A stretch of 5,473 nt of DNA from Auritidibacter sp. Marseille-P8566. GTDB lineage: Bacteria; Bacteroidota; Bacteroidia; Flavobacteriales; Flavobacteriaceae. Under the pieces are notes generated by a model that was given only the letters and a program-made list of their open reading frames with translations, did not search any database and was not told where the DNA came from. The stretch spans positions 1-5,473 of the forward strand of contig CALPQA020000167.1 in NCBI GenBank assembly GCA_943325595.2, written 5' to 3'. Position numbers and translations under genes: made by a program. Each line of letters begins with the position of its first letter. Position 1 is the stretch's first letter. This document shows positions 1-5,473 of the stretch, in pieces.

Positions 1-822
1 ATGACATTTATAAAAACCACCGAACAATCCTCAAAATACGAACATTTAGAAAAAATGTCGGTTCAGGAATTGTTATTCAATATCAATCAGGAAGATAAAA
101 CTGTGCCTTTTGCAGTTGAAAAAGCATTGCCTCAAATATCACTTTTGGTCGCACAAATAGTAACTAAAATGCAATTAGGAGGTCGACTTTTTTATATTGG
201 AGCAGGAACTTCAGGGCGGTTAGGCATTGTTGATGCGTCAGAATGTCCACCAACTTTTGGTGTTCCTTTTGATTTGGTCAACGGAATTATTGCTGGTGGT
301 GACAAAGCCATTCGCAGAGCAGTAGAAAATGCCGAAGATAATCCAACACAAGCGTGGATTGATTTGCAAGAACAAAACATTTCTGAAAATGATGTTGTTA
401 TCGGAATTGCAGCTTCAGGAACTACGCCATATGTTATTGGCGGATTGAAAGCGTGCAATGAAAATAATATTATTACGGGTTGTATTTCTTGCAATGCAGA
501 AAGTCCGCTTTCGCAAACAGCAAAATTCCCAATCGACGTGGTTGTTGGCCCCGAATTCGTAACCGGAAGCTCAAGGATGAAAGCGGGAACAGCACAAAAA
601 TTAGTATTGAACATGATTTCAACTGCTACTATGATTCAGCTAGGAAAAGTCAAGGGAAACAAAATGGTTGACATGCAATTGAGCAACAGCAAATTAGTTG
701 ATCGTGGCGTAAAAATGATAATGGAAGAAATTCCAGTAACCTATGAAATTGGAGCTGAATTATTAGAAAAATTTGGAAGTGTTAGAAAAGCAGTTGCCCA
801 TTATTTAAACGAAAATAAATAA
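1..822 (+). CDS. murQ: N-acetylmuramic acid 6-phosphate etherase (MurQ)
   Basis: This cytoplasmic enzyme cleaves the D-lactyl ether of N-acetylmuramate 6-phosphate to give GlcNAc 6-phosphate and D-lactate, feeding recovered peptidoglycan sugar back into metabolism. The 273-residue protein is a single SIS (sugar isomerase) domain. Visible motifs are GRLFYIGAGTSGRLG (residues 61-75), DASECPPTFG (78-87), NAEDN (110-114), the phosphosugar-binding AASGTTPYV (137-145), and the family signature FVTGSSRMKAGTAQK (186-200). Glu81 and Glu112 correspond by motif to the two catalytic glutamates of E. coli MurQ (Glu83 and Glu114). It is about 25 residues shorter than the E. coli protein, lacking part of the C-terminal helical tail, which I believe is normal for Bacteroidota. 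The ATG at base 1 gives an N-terminus that aligns well with the family (EDKTVP at 31-36). Any promoter lies outside the window. The next gene starts one base after the stop, so an operon is likely. I see no sugar transporter or kinase partner here. Confidence 0.97.
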   Translation: MTFIKTTEQSSKYEHLEKMSVQELLFNINQEDKTVPFAVEKALPQISLLVAQIVTKMQLGGRLFYIGAGTSGRLGIVDASECPPTFGVPFDLVNGIIAGGDKAIRRAVENAEDNPTQAWIDLQEQNISENDVVIGIAASGTTPYVIGGLKACNENNIITGCISCNAESPLSQTAKFPIDVVVGPEFVTGSSRMKAGTAQKLVLNMISTATMIQLGKVKGNKMVDMQLSNSKLVDRGVKMIMEEIPVTYEIGAELLEKFGSVRKAVAHYLNENK

Positions 823-823
823 A

Positions 824-1045
824 ATGAATACCAATAAAGACTTATTAAACAAAGGATTAAAATACCTTACAATTGCATTGCCTTGTTTTTTTATAGGTCC
901 TGCCATAATTCATTTTGGTTTTATAAATAAATTACAACCTTCTTTTTACTTAATATTAGGAATTGGAATTGCTATTTGTATAACGGCAATGGTATTACTA
1001 TTTTTAGGATTAAACACAATAATGAAAAGCCTTTTCAATAAATAA
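824..1045 (+). CDS. Small two-helix inner-membrane protein, DUF6095-like
   Basis: This 73-residue protein has unknown function. It has a short polar N-terminus, a hydrophobic segment at about residues 12-34 (containing ALPCFFIGPAIIHFGF), a short polar linker (NKLQPS), a second hydrophobic segment at about 40-63, and a short basic C-terminal tail. The layout predicts a two-pass inner-membrane protein with both ends on the same side. The GPAIIH motif in the first helix and the ending LGLNTIMKSLF match what I remember of the flavobacterial family DUF6095; this is recall, not a search. The ATG lies one base after the murQ stop, and the stop overlaps the next ATG by one base, so the gene sits inside a compact operon and its reading frame is clearly maintained. 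The link with murQ could suggest a cell-envelope role, but that is inference from position only. Confidence 0.85.
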   Translation: MNTNKDLLNKGLKYLTIALPCFFIGPAIIHFGFINKLQPSFYLILGIGIAICITAMVLLFLGLNTIMKSLFNK

Positions 1046-1047
1046 TG
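1043..1047 (+). promoter_or_regulatory. TAATG stop-start overlap (translational coupling site)
   Basis: The TAA stop of the small membrane-protein gene (1043-1045) shares its last A with the ATG of the pentapeptide-repeat gene (1045-1047). No separate purine-rich ribosome-binding site is obvious just upstream (AGCCTTTTCAATAAATA), so initiation of the second gene probably depends on ribosomes finishing the first. This overlap also fixes the start choice for the pentapeptide-repeat protein. Confidence 0.7.
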
Positions 1048-1617
1048 GACGCGTTAATTCACATTAATAAGACTTTTGAAAAAGTCATTTCTATAAATAA
1101 AAGAGTCAACAATAGAGAGTTTGAAGGTTGTGTTTTCAAGAATTGCGATTTTTCGAATAGTGATTTTTCAAGCAACACATTCATAGACTGTGAATTTTTC
1201 GATTGCAACCTTTCAATGACTAGTTTGAGAGGAACAGGCTTGAAAACAGTTGATTTTATAAACTGTAAATTACTTGGAATTTTATTCAATGAATGTGATG
1301 ACTTTCTATTTAATGTCAGTTTTGAAGAATGTGTTTTGGATTATGCTTCGTTTGCCAATAAAAAAATGTTGAAAACAAAATTCATGAATTCGTCTTTGAA
1401 AGAAGTCACTTTTATTGGTGCGAATTTGTCAAATTCGGTTTTTGAGAATAGCAATCTGGAAGGTGCTATTTTTAATGATACCCAATTGGCAGCTGTAGAT
1501 TTTACGTTGGCGCAAAATTTCAAAATTGATCCTGAATTTAATCCAATGCGAAAAGCAAAGTTTTCAACGCTTGGAATCGTTGGGTTATTGGATAAATATG
1601 ATATTAAAATCGAATAA
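1045..1617 (+). CDS. Pentapeptide-repeat protein (right-handed quadrilateral beta-helix)
   Basis: This 190-residue cytoplasmic protein has no signal peptide and consists almost wholly of pentapeptide repeats. The central hydrophobic residue recurs every five residues from Phe26 to Leu76 and Phe81 (12 repeats), then again from Phe93 to Phe153 (13 repeats, with Met at 108). Two extra residues between 81 and 93 break the register and probably form a small loop. From 113 to 153 the centre alternates strictly F, L, F, L. Repeats such as GANLS and NSNLE (residues 125-129 and 135-139) fit the A(D/N)LXX pattern. Residues 160-190 (IDPEFNPM onward) are non-repeat and probably form a C-terminal cap or dimerisation segment, as in MfpA and Qnr. 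Some family members mimic DNA and protect or inhibit gyrase and topoisomerase IV, but most have no known role, and fold alone does not show activity here. Its ATG overlaps the upstream stop in TAATG, implying translational coupling. Confidence 0.9.
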   Translation: MDALIHINKTFEKVISINKRVNNREFEGCVFKNCDFSNSDFSSNTFIDCEFFDCNLSMTSLRGTGLKTVDFINCKLLGILFNECDDFLFNVSFEECVLDYASFANKKMLKTKFMNSSLKEVTFIGANLSNSVFENSNLEGAIFNDTQLAAVDFTLAQNFKIDPEFNPMRKAKFSTLGIVGLLDKYDIKIE

Positions 1618-1618
1618 A

Positions 1619-1687
1619 TAGCCCTGATAGAAGGGAAAATCCCGAGCTTTTTAGCGAGGATTTGGAATGATAGCAGGATTAAGCTTC
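1619..1687 (+). ncRNA. Structured intergenic RNA element (flavobacterial 3' element, possibly Flavo-1-like)
   Basis: This 69-base element begins two bases after the pentapeptide-repeat stop and ends 14 bases before the lipoprotein ATG. Three nested pairings can be read directly: an outer arm, AGC (1620-1622) with GCT (1683-1685) continuing as CCTG (1623-1626) with CAGG (1674-1677); a middle helix, AAATCC (1637-1642) with GGATTT (1658-1663); and an apical GCT (1646-1648) with AGC (1653-1655) closing a TTTT loop. The GA steps at 1644-1645 and 1656-1657 could form tandem sheared G-A pairs below the apical helix. The repeated GATAG (1626-1630 and 1669-1673) flanks the central junction on both sides. 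I remember similar AGCCC-GATAG ... GATAGC-GGG elements after many genes in Flavobacterium genomes, and Rfam has a Flavobacteria motif called Flavo-1; equating the two is my guess. Strand is assigned by the flanking genes. It lacks the T tract of a simple terminator. Confidence 0.55.
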
Positions 1688-1701
1688 TAATAAAAAAAAA
1701 T

Positions 1702-2088
1702 ATGAAAAAAATACTATTCTTTCTGTCTTTACTATTTTTGACTTCGTGTTATGAAGTGGAGCGGAATTGCAAGGACTTTAAAACGGGGAAATTTCAGTTT
1801 GATTTTGTAGTGAATGGCGTAAAGAAAACAACTGTTTTTGAGCGTACTGAAAAGCTACAAATTGAGACTTATGAAGGTAAAACTGACACGGCGACGGTGC
1901 GTTGGGTGAATAATTGTGAGTTTGTATTGCAAAAATTACACCCTAAGAATATGCAAGAAAAAAAAGCAATTAGCATGAGAATACTTTCCACTACCAAAAA
2001 TTCTTATACCTTTGAATTTGGAATTGTTGGAAACGACGAAAAACAGAAAGGTACCGCCAAAAAAATAAGCGGAACTTATAAAAAATAA
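1702..2088 (+). CDS. Small predicted lipoprotein of unknown function
   Basis: This 128-residue protein begins with a type II signal peptide: MKK, a hydrophobic core at residues 4-13, and the lipobox LTSC with the lipidated cysteine at position 16. The mature part of about 113 residues is rich in alternating polar and hydrophobic residues (FQFDFVV, TATVRWVN, SYTFEFGIV), which suggests a small beta-rich domain. Cys23 and Cys72 remain in the mature protein and could form a disulfide in the periplasm. Residues after the lipidated Cys (YEVE) are only mildly acidic, so surface export by the Bacteroidota signal is uncertain. Homologues in flavobacteria are, as I recall, sometimes labelled 'DNA topoisomerase IV', which fits neither the size nor the lipobox and probably spread from the nearby parC. 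The ATG follows an A-rich stretch with no Shine-Dalgarno sequence. It ends in tandem stops (TAATAA), and the TerC gene starts 20 bases on, so the two are likely co-transcribed. Confidence 0.85.
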   Translation: MKKILFFLSLLFLTSCYEVERNCKDFKTGKFQFDFVVNGVKKTTVFERTEKLQIETYEGKTDTATVRWVNNCEFVLQKLHPKNMQEKKAISMRILSTTKNSYTFEFGIVGNDEKQKGTAKKISGTYKK

Positions 2089-2108
2089 TAATTATAACTC
2101 GACTTTAA

Positions 2109-2885
2109 ATGGAAGTTTTTTTGAACCCAAGCGCTTGGATTGCATTATTAACGTTGACATTTCTAGAAATTGTTTTGGGAATTGACAATATTATTTTCAT
2201 TTCGATTGCGACTGGAAAATTACCCGAAGCAAAACGCAAAAGAGCTACAAAAATTGGAATGTTTTTGGCAATGTTTATGCGTATTGCGCTATTGATGGGA
2301 ATATCGGTTTTGATTGCGATGAAGGAGCCTTGGTATACTTTTAATTTTAGTTGGTTTACCGCTCAAATTACTGGACAAAGTTTGATTTTATTATTCGGAG
2401 GATTGTTTTTATTGTACAAAAGCACGAAAGAAATTCGCGAGAAAGTAGAAGAAAAAGGGCAAGAAGAAAAAGAATTAAGCAAATCAGCTACCAAGTCGTT
2501 TTCAAATGTGATTGTTCAAATAATCCTGATTGACATTGTGTTTTCTTTCGACAGTATTTTGACAGCTGTGGGAATGACAAATGGCGTTGTAGGTGCACTT
2601 TATATTATGATTACGGCTGTTGTGATATCAGTTCTGATAATGATGCAATTTGCTGTTCCTGTTGGTATTTTTGTAAACAAACATCCTTCTATTCAAATTT
2701 TAGGATTGACTTTTTTAGTGTTAATTGGGTTTATGTTAATTACCGAATCGGCACATTTGGCAAATGCTTCCTTTTTTGGAAACCACGTAGATGTTGTTCC
2801 TAAAGGTTATTTATATTTTGCAATTTCGTTCTCACTTTTAGTAGAAGTTTTGAATATGAAAATGACCAAAAACAAGAAAAAATAA
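2109..2885 (+). CDS. TerC family integral membrane protein (probable metal-ion transporter)
   Basis: This 258-residue inner-membrane protein belongs to the TerC family. Seven hydrophobic segments can be read at about residues 9-31, 47-71, 88-104, 133-156, 161-181, 195-214 and 234-250. Two family motifs carry acidic residues inside the membrane: EIVLGIDNIIF (20-30, with Glu20 and Asp26) and the related IDIVFSFDSILTAVG (141-155, with Asp142 and Asp148). They look like the two halves of an internal repeat. A charged cytoplasmic-type loop, rich in Lys and Glu, lies between the third and fourth helices (about 104-130), and the C-terminus is lysine-rich. Studied relatives in Bacillus (MeeF and MeeY) and E. 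coli (Alx) handle manganese, some during metal loading of secreted enzymes; the original TerC is tied to tellurite resistance. No other ter genes are present, so tellurite resistance should not be inferred. The start has no Shine-Dalgarno sequence; tandem TAATAA stops are followed by the terminator. Confidence 0.93.
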   Translation: MEVFLNPSAWIALLTLTFLEIVLGIDNIIFISIATGKLPEAKRKRATKIGMFLAMFMRIALLMGISVLIAMKEPWYTFNFSWFTAQITGQSLILLFGGLFLLYKSTKEIREKVEEKGQEEKELSKSATKSFSNVIVQIILIDIVFSFDSILTAVGMTNGVVGALYIMITAVVISVLIMMQFAVPVGIFVNKHPSIQILGLTFLVLIGFMLITESAHLANASFFGNHVDVVPKGYLYFAISFSLLVEVLNMKMTKNKKK

Positions 2886-2896
2886 TAAAATACAAT

Positions 2897-2932
2897 TATA
2901 AAAAAAGCCACTTAAAAGTGGCTTTTTTTATA
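2897..2932. terminator. Bidirectional Rho-independent terminator
   Basis: A perfect inverted repeat with arms 2897-2912 and 2917-2932 (16 bp each) and a TAAA loop lies between two convergent genes. The core stem is GCCACT/AGTGGC, flanked by an A tract on the left (2900-2906) and a T tract on the right (2923-2929). Each strand therefore reads a GC-containing hairpin followed by a T run, so the site can stop transcription of the TerC gene rightward and parC leftward. It starts 11 bases after the TerC stop and directly abuts the parC stop. Confidence 0.92.
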
Positions 2933-5473
2933 TTAAAACAAAGTGATTTGTCCATCATCATCGAGTTGGACATTTTCATCAGTGTCATCTAATTCATTTT
3001 GTTCTGGTTTTTCAACTTCTTCAGGAATTACTTCTTCCGGAGCTTCATAAGGCAAAGACTCTAATAAATTTACCTGTTTCACCTTATCGGTAGTTAACTG
3101 ATTACCGAGTGCTTTAAAGCCTTTTACAGCAATAAAGGATTCAATATCTACGGTCATGTTGTCTTTCTGAACACCTTTTATTTTATTGAAAATTAATTCT
3201 GCAACTGGTCGATAATCCGTAGAAACAATTTCTAATTGGGAATTTGGGTGTTCTGTAATAAAAATTTCTTCTTTATTTTCTACTTCCACTGAGAACCGTT
3301 TTATAAAATAACGTTCTTTTTCGCCATCATAATAAATGGCAGAAATAGGTTTTTTAGGAATCCATTTTTCAAGAACTACCATATCTTCATCAAAGTGAGT
3401 TGTCAATTCTGGAGTAATCACTTTCAATTTTCCAGATTGCTGTATAATCAGTATTTTATCACTCGGTCTGAATTCGCCTAATAATTCTCCGCGTGCATCT
3501 ACATTTAGACGTTGCACGGTATCATCAAACCATATTTTTCTTGGCAATAAAGTTGAAATACCTTTCTCTTTAAGTTCAATTTTCTTGATTGGATATTTTG
3601 TAACCAAATTTCCTTTAGAAGTTCTTCCCTTGATGGCCAAATTGGCAAAATCAATATCAAATTTCAATTTTTTAACGCTTCCAACTTGACGCAAAAGTAT
3701 GGTAATAACCTCTGCTTCCCCATTTGGATTACACGAAAAATAAAGTACTTGCGAACCTGGTTTTTCGTTTGTTAAATCATAGGGTTTATCACGTGTAACT
3801 CCAGATACATTGAATCTTTTAATGTAAGAAGGTCCCGATTTACCGTCACGATAAATCATATTGTAGATGGTGCGTTTGTCACTTCGGTCAAAAATAGCAA
3901 CATGAATAATGTCTTTTCCAACAAATGTTTTGGCGTCGACTTTGGTAATCATCATTTTTCCATCCCGAAGAAACACGATTACATCATCAATATCGGAGCA
4001 ATCTGTGACATATTCATCTTTTTTAAGACTGGTTCCCACAAAACCTTCTTCTTTATTTACATATAATTTGGTGTTTCTCAAAACTACTTTTGTAGCTTCA
4101 ATATCATCAAAAATACGGAGTTCCGTTTGGCGTTCTCTTCCCTTGCCATATTTCTCTTTAAGACGAGTGAAAAATGCTATTGCAAAATCAATCAAGTGCG
4201 CTAAATCATGTTTTACTTGTTCAATATCACCTTCTAAAGCTTCAATTTTATCTTGCGCTTTATTACTGTCAAATTTCGAAATACGCATAATTCGAATTTC
4301 AGTTAAGCGAAGAATATCTTCTTCAGTAATCGCCCGTTTTAAGTGTTTTATATGTGGTTTTAAACCTTCGTCAATTGCAGAAATTACGCCTTCTTTAGTG
4401 GTTTCTTCTTCTATTAAACGATATATTTTTTGTTCTATAAAAATACGTTCTAATGAAGCAAAATGCCATTGCTCTTCTAATTCACTTAATTGAATCTCGA
4501 GTTCGCTTTTTAGCAATGCAACAGTTCTGTTTGTTGAAATTTTCAACATTTCAGAAACACCAATAAAAAGTGGTTTGTTGTCCTCAATCACACAACCCAA
4601 AGGCGCTACCGAAGTTTCACAAGCTGTAAAAGCAAATAAAGCATCAATAGTTTTATCCGGAGAAACCCCTGGAAAAAGGTGAATTAAAATTTCAACATCA
4701 GCGGCTGTATTGTCTTCAATTTTTTTGATTTTGATTTTCCCCTTTTCGTTGGCTTTCAAAATACTATCGATTAAAGTCGTCGTATTTGTAGAAAACGGAA
4801 TTTGGGTAATCACCAACGTATTTTTATCTAATTGTCCAATTTTAGCACGAACACGAACTCTTCCGCCACGCAAACCATCATTATAATTGGAAATATCTGC
4901 AATCCCAGCGGTTTGAAAATCTGGAAAAAGCTGAAATGGTTTTCCTTTTAATATTTTTATGGAAGCGTCAATTAACTCGTTAAAATTGTGGGGCAATACT
5001 TTTGTGGAAAGTCCAACAGCAATTCCTTCGGCTCCTGAAGCCAATAATAATGGGAATTTTACAGGTAAATTATTTGGTTCAGCACGGCGACCATCATAGG
5101 AAACGCCCCAATCAGTAATCTTTGGAGAATACAAAACTTCCAAAGCAAATTTTGACAAACGTGCTTCAATATAACGAGAAGCTGCGGCACTATCACCCGT
5201 TAGGATATTTCCCCAGTTTCCTTGGCAATCTATCAATAATTCCCTTTGCCCAATTTGTACCATAGCATCACCAATACTCTGATCTCCGTGGGGATGGTAT
5301 TGCATGGTATGCCCAACAACATTGGCAACTTTATTATAACGACCATCGTCCAGCTCCTTAAGCGAGTGCATGATACGGCGTTGAACTGGTTTGAAACCGT
5401 CTTCAATTGCAGGTACAGCCCGTTCAAGAATTACGTAAGATGCGTAATCCAAAAACCAATCTTTGTACATTCC
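2933..5473 (-). CDS. parC: DNA topoisomerase IV subunit A (ParC), 5'-truncated by the window edge
   Basis: This is the DNA-breaking subunit of the type IIA topoisomerase that unlinks daughter chromosomes, working as an A2B2 complex with ParE. At least 846 codons are present. Numbered from the ATG at 5470, landmarks are the winged-helix DNA-gate region with QYHPHGDQSIGD (57-68), the catalytic Tyr100 in AAASRYIEARL, the tower region, a charged helical C-gate segment (about 315-445), a C-terminal beta-pinwheel (about 465-790), and an acidic tail ending in QITLF. The true GyrA box (QRRGGKG) is absent; a degenerate IKGRTSKGN occurs at 613-621. That, with overall resemblance to Bacteroidota 'gyrase/topoisomerase IV subunit A', favours ParC over GyrA. 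The Met at 5470 is probably internal: a Gly codon precedes it in frame (5473-5471), no stop intervenes, and relatives carry about 20-40 extra residues before GMYKDWFLDYASYV. The real start, promoter and any parE neighbour are outside the window. Confidence 0.95.
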   Translation of the reverse strand, partial: GMYKDWFLDYASYVILERAVPAIEDGFKPVQRRIMHSLKELDDGRYNKVANVVGHTMQYHPHGDQSIGDAMVQIGQRELLIDCQGNWGNILTGDSAAASRYIEARLSKFALEVLYSPKITDWGVSYDGRRAEPNNLPVKFPLLLASGAEGIAVGLSTKVLPHNFNELIDASIKILKGKPFQLFPDFQTAGIADISNYNDGLRGGRVRVRAKIGQLDKNTLVITQIPFSTNTTTLIDSILKANEKGKIKIKKIEDNTAADVEILIHLFPGVSPDKTIDALFAFTACETSVAPLGCVIEDNKPLFIGVSEMLKISTNRTVALLKSELEIQLSELEEQWHFASLERIFIEQKIYRLIEEETTKEGVISAIDEGLKPHIKHLKRAITEEDILRLTEIRIMRISKFDSNKAQDKIEALEGDIEQVKHDLAHLIDFAIAFFTRLKEKYGKGRERQTELRIFDDIEATKVVLRNTKLYVNKEEGFVGTSLKKDEYVTDCSDIDDVIVFLRDGKMMITKVDAKTFVGKDIIHVAIFDRSDKRTIYNMIYRDGKSGPSYIKRFNVSGVTRDKPYDLTNEKPGSQVLYFSCNPNGEAEVITILLRQVGSVKKLKFDIDFANLAIKGRTSKGNLVTKYPIKKIELKEKGISTLLPRKIWFDDTVQRLNVDARGELLGEFRPSDKILIIQQSGKLKVITPELTTHFDEDMVVLEKWIPKKPISAIYYDGEKERYFIKRFSVEVENKEEIFITEHPNSQLEIVSTDYRPVAELIFNKIKGVQKDNMTVDIESFIAVKGFKALGNQLTTDKVKQVNLLESLPYEAPEEVIPEEVEKPEQNELDDTDENVQLDDDGQITLF
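2936..2950 (-). other. Possible sliding-clamp-binding peptide QITLF at the ParC C-terminus
   Basis: The last five residues of ParC read QITLF, after an acidic stretch (LDDDG). The bacterial beta-clamp-binding consensus is QL(S/D)LF, often at the extreme C-terminus of polymerases and repair proteins. Gln, Leu and Phe match, Thr is conservative for Ser, and Ile replaces Leu at the second position. The match and its terminal, probably unstructured position are seen in the sequence; binding is inference. Confidence 0.4.

Noticed and set aside
192..614. A 140-codon minus-strand open frame within murQ
   Set aside because: It is fully antisense to conserved MurQ motifs and has no family resemblance or initiation signal.
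1619..1687. Reading the hairpin element as a simple Rho-independent terminator
   Set aside because: The main stem is multi-part and is not followed by a T tract; the following bases are A-rich. It may still influence 3' ends, but it is not a canonical terminator.
2007..2014. TACCTTTG, an exact match to the Bacteroidota -7 promoter consensus TAnnTTTG, about 95 bases before the TerC start
   Set aside because: No TTG-type -33 box is present at the expected distance, it lies within the lipoprotein coding sequence, and a six-base match is expected by chance about once in this length of sequence.
2109..2885. Tellurite-resistance locus
   Set aside because: Only a TerC-family protein is present, without terZABDE or terWXY neighbours; family members commonly act on manganese instead.
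3909..4493. A 194-codon open frame on the plus strand inside parC
   Set aside because: It lies antisense to strongly conserved topoisomerase sequence, its translation is Ser/Ile-rich with no recognisable domain, and it is explained as a shadow of AT-rich codon use on the other strand.
2933..5473. Assignment as gyrA
   Set aside because: The C-terminal domain lacks the canonical QRRGGKG GyrA box, and the sequence resembles the longer Bacteroidota topoisomerase IV subunit A in its pinwheel and acidic tail.

Overview
The window looks like chromosomal core sequence from the Bacteroidota, most likely Flavobacteriaceae and probably Flavobacterium or a close relative. The evidence is the AT-rich composition, A-rich translation starts without a clear Shine-Dalgarno sequence, a Bacteroidota-type topoisomerase IV subunit A, and a small two-helix membrane protein of a type I know only from flavobacteria. 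I see no mobile element, CRISPR array, tRNA or rRNA, and no sign of recent gene transfer.

The left part (about 1-1617) is a tightly packed plus-strand cluster: murQ (N-acetylmuramate 6-phosphate etherase, cell-wall recycling), a 73-residue DUF6095-like membrane protein one base later, and a 190-residue pentapeptide-repeat protein whose ATG overlaps the previous stop by one base (TAATG). These three are very probably co-transcribed and the last two translationally coupled. A compact 69-base structured element follows two bases after the third stop (1619-1687). It has nested complementary arms and resembles a recurrent flavobacterial intergenic RNA element.

The middle part (1702-2885) holds a small predicted lipoprotein of unknown function and, 20 bases on, a seven-helix TerC-family membrane protein, also on the plus strand. 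A perfect 16-bp inverted repeat with T and A tracts (2897-2932) separates this block from the convergent gene on the right and should terminate transcription from both sides.

The right part (2933-5473) is the minus-strand gene for DNA topoisomerase IV subunit A (parC). It is cut by the right edge of the window: the methionine at 5470 is almost certainly internal, because the open frame continues to the edge and the family normally has residues before this point. The protein has the catalytic tyrosine, a glutamine at the quinolone-contact position usually held by serine in E. coli, a degenerate GyrA-box region, and an acidic tail ending in QITLF, which resembles a sliding-clamp-binding peptide.

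I do not see a clear new multi-gene system. The observations most worth following are the structured 3' element, the clamp-motif-like end of ParC, and the very regular pentapeptide-repeat protein close to a topoisomerase gene.
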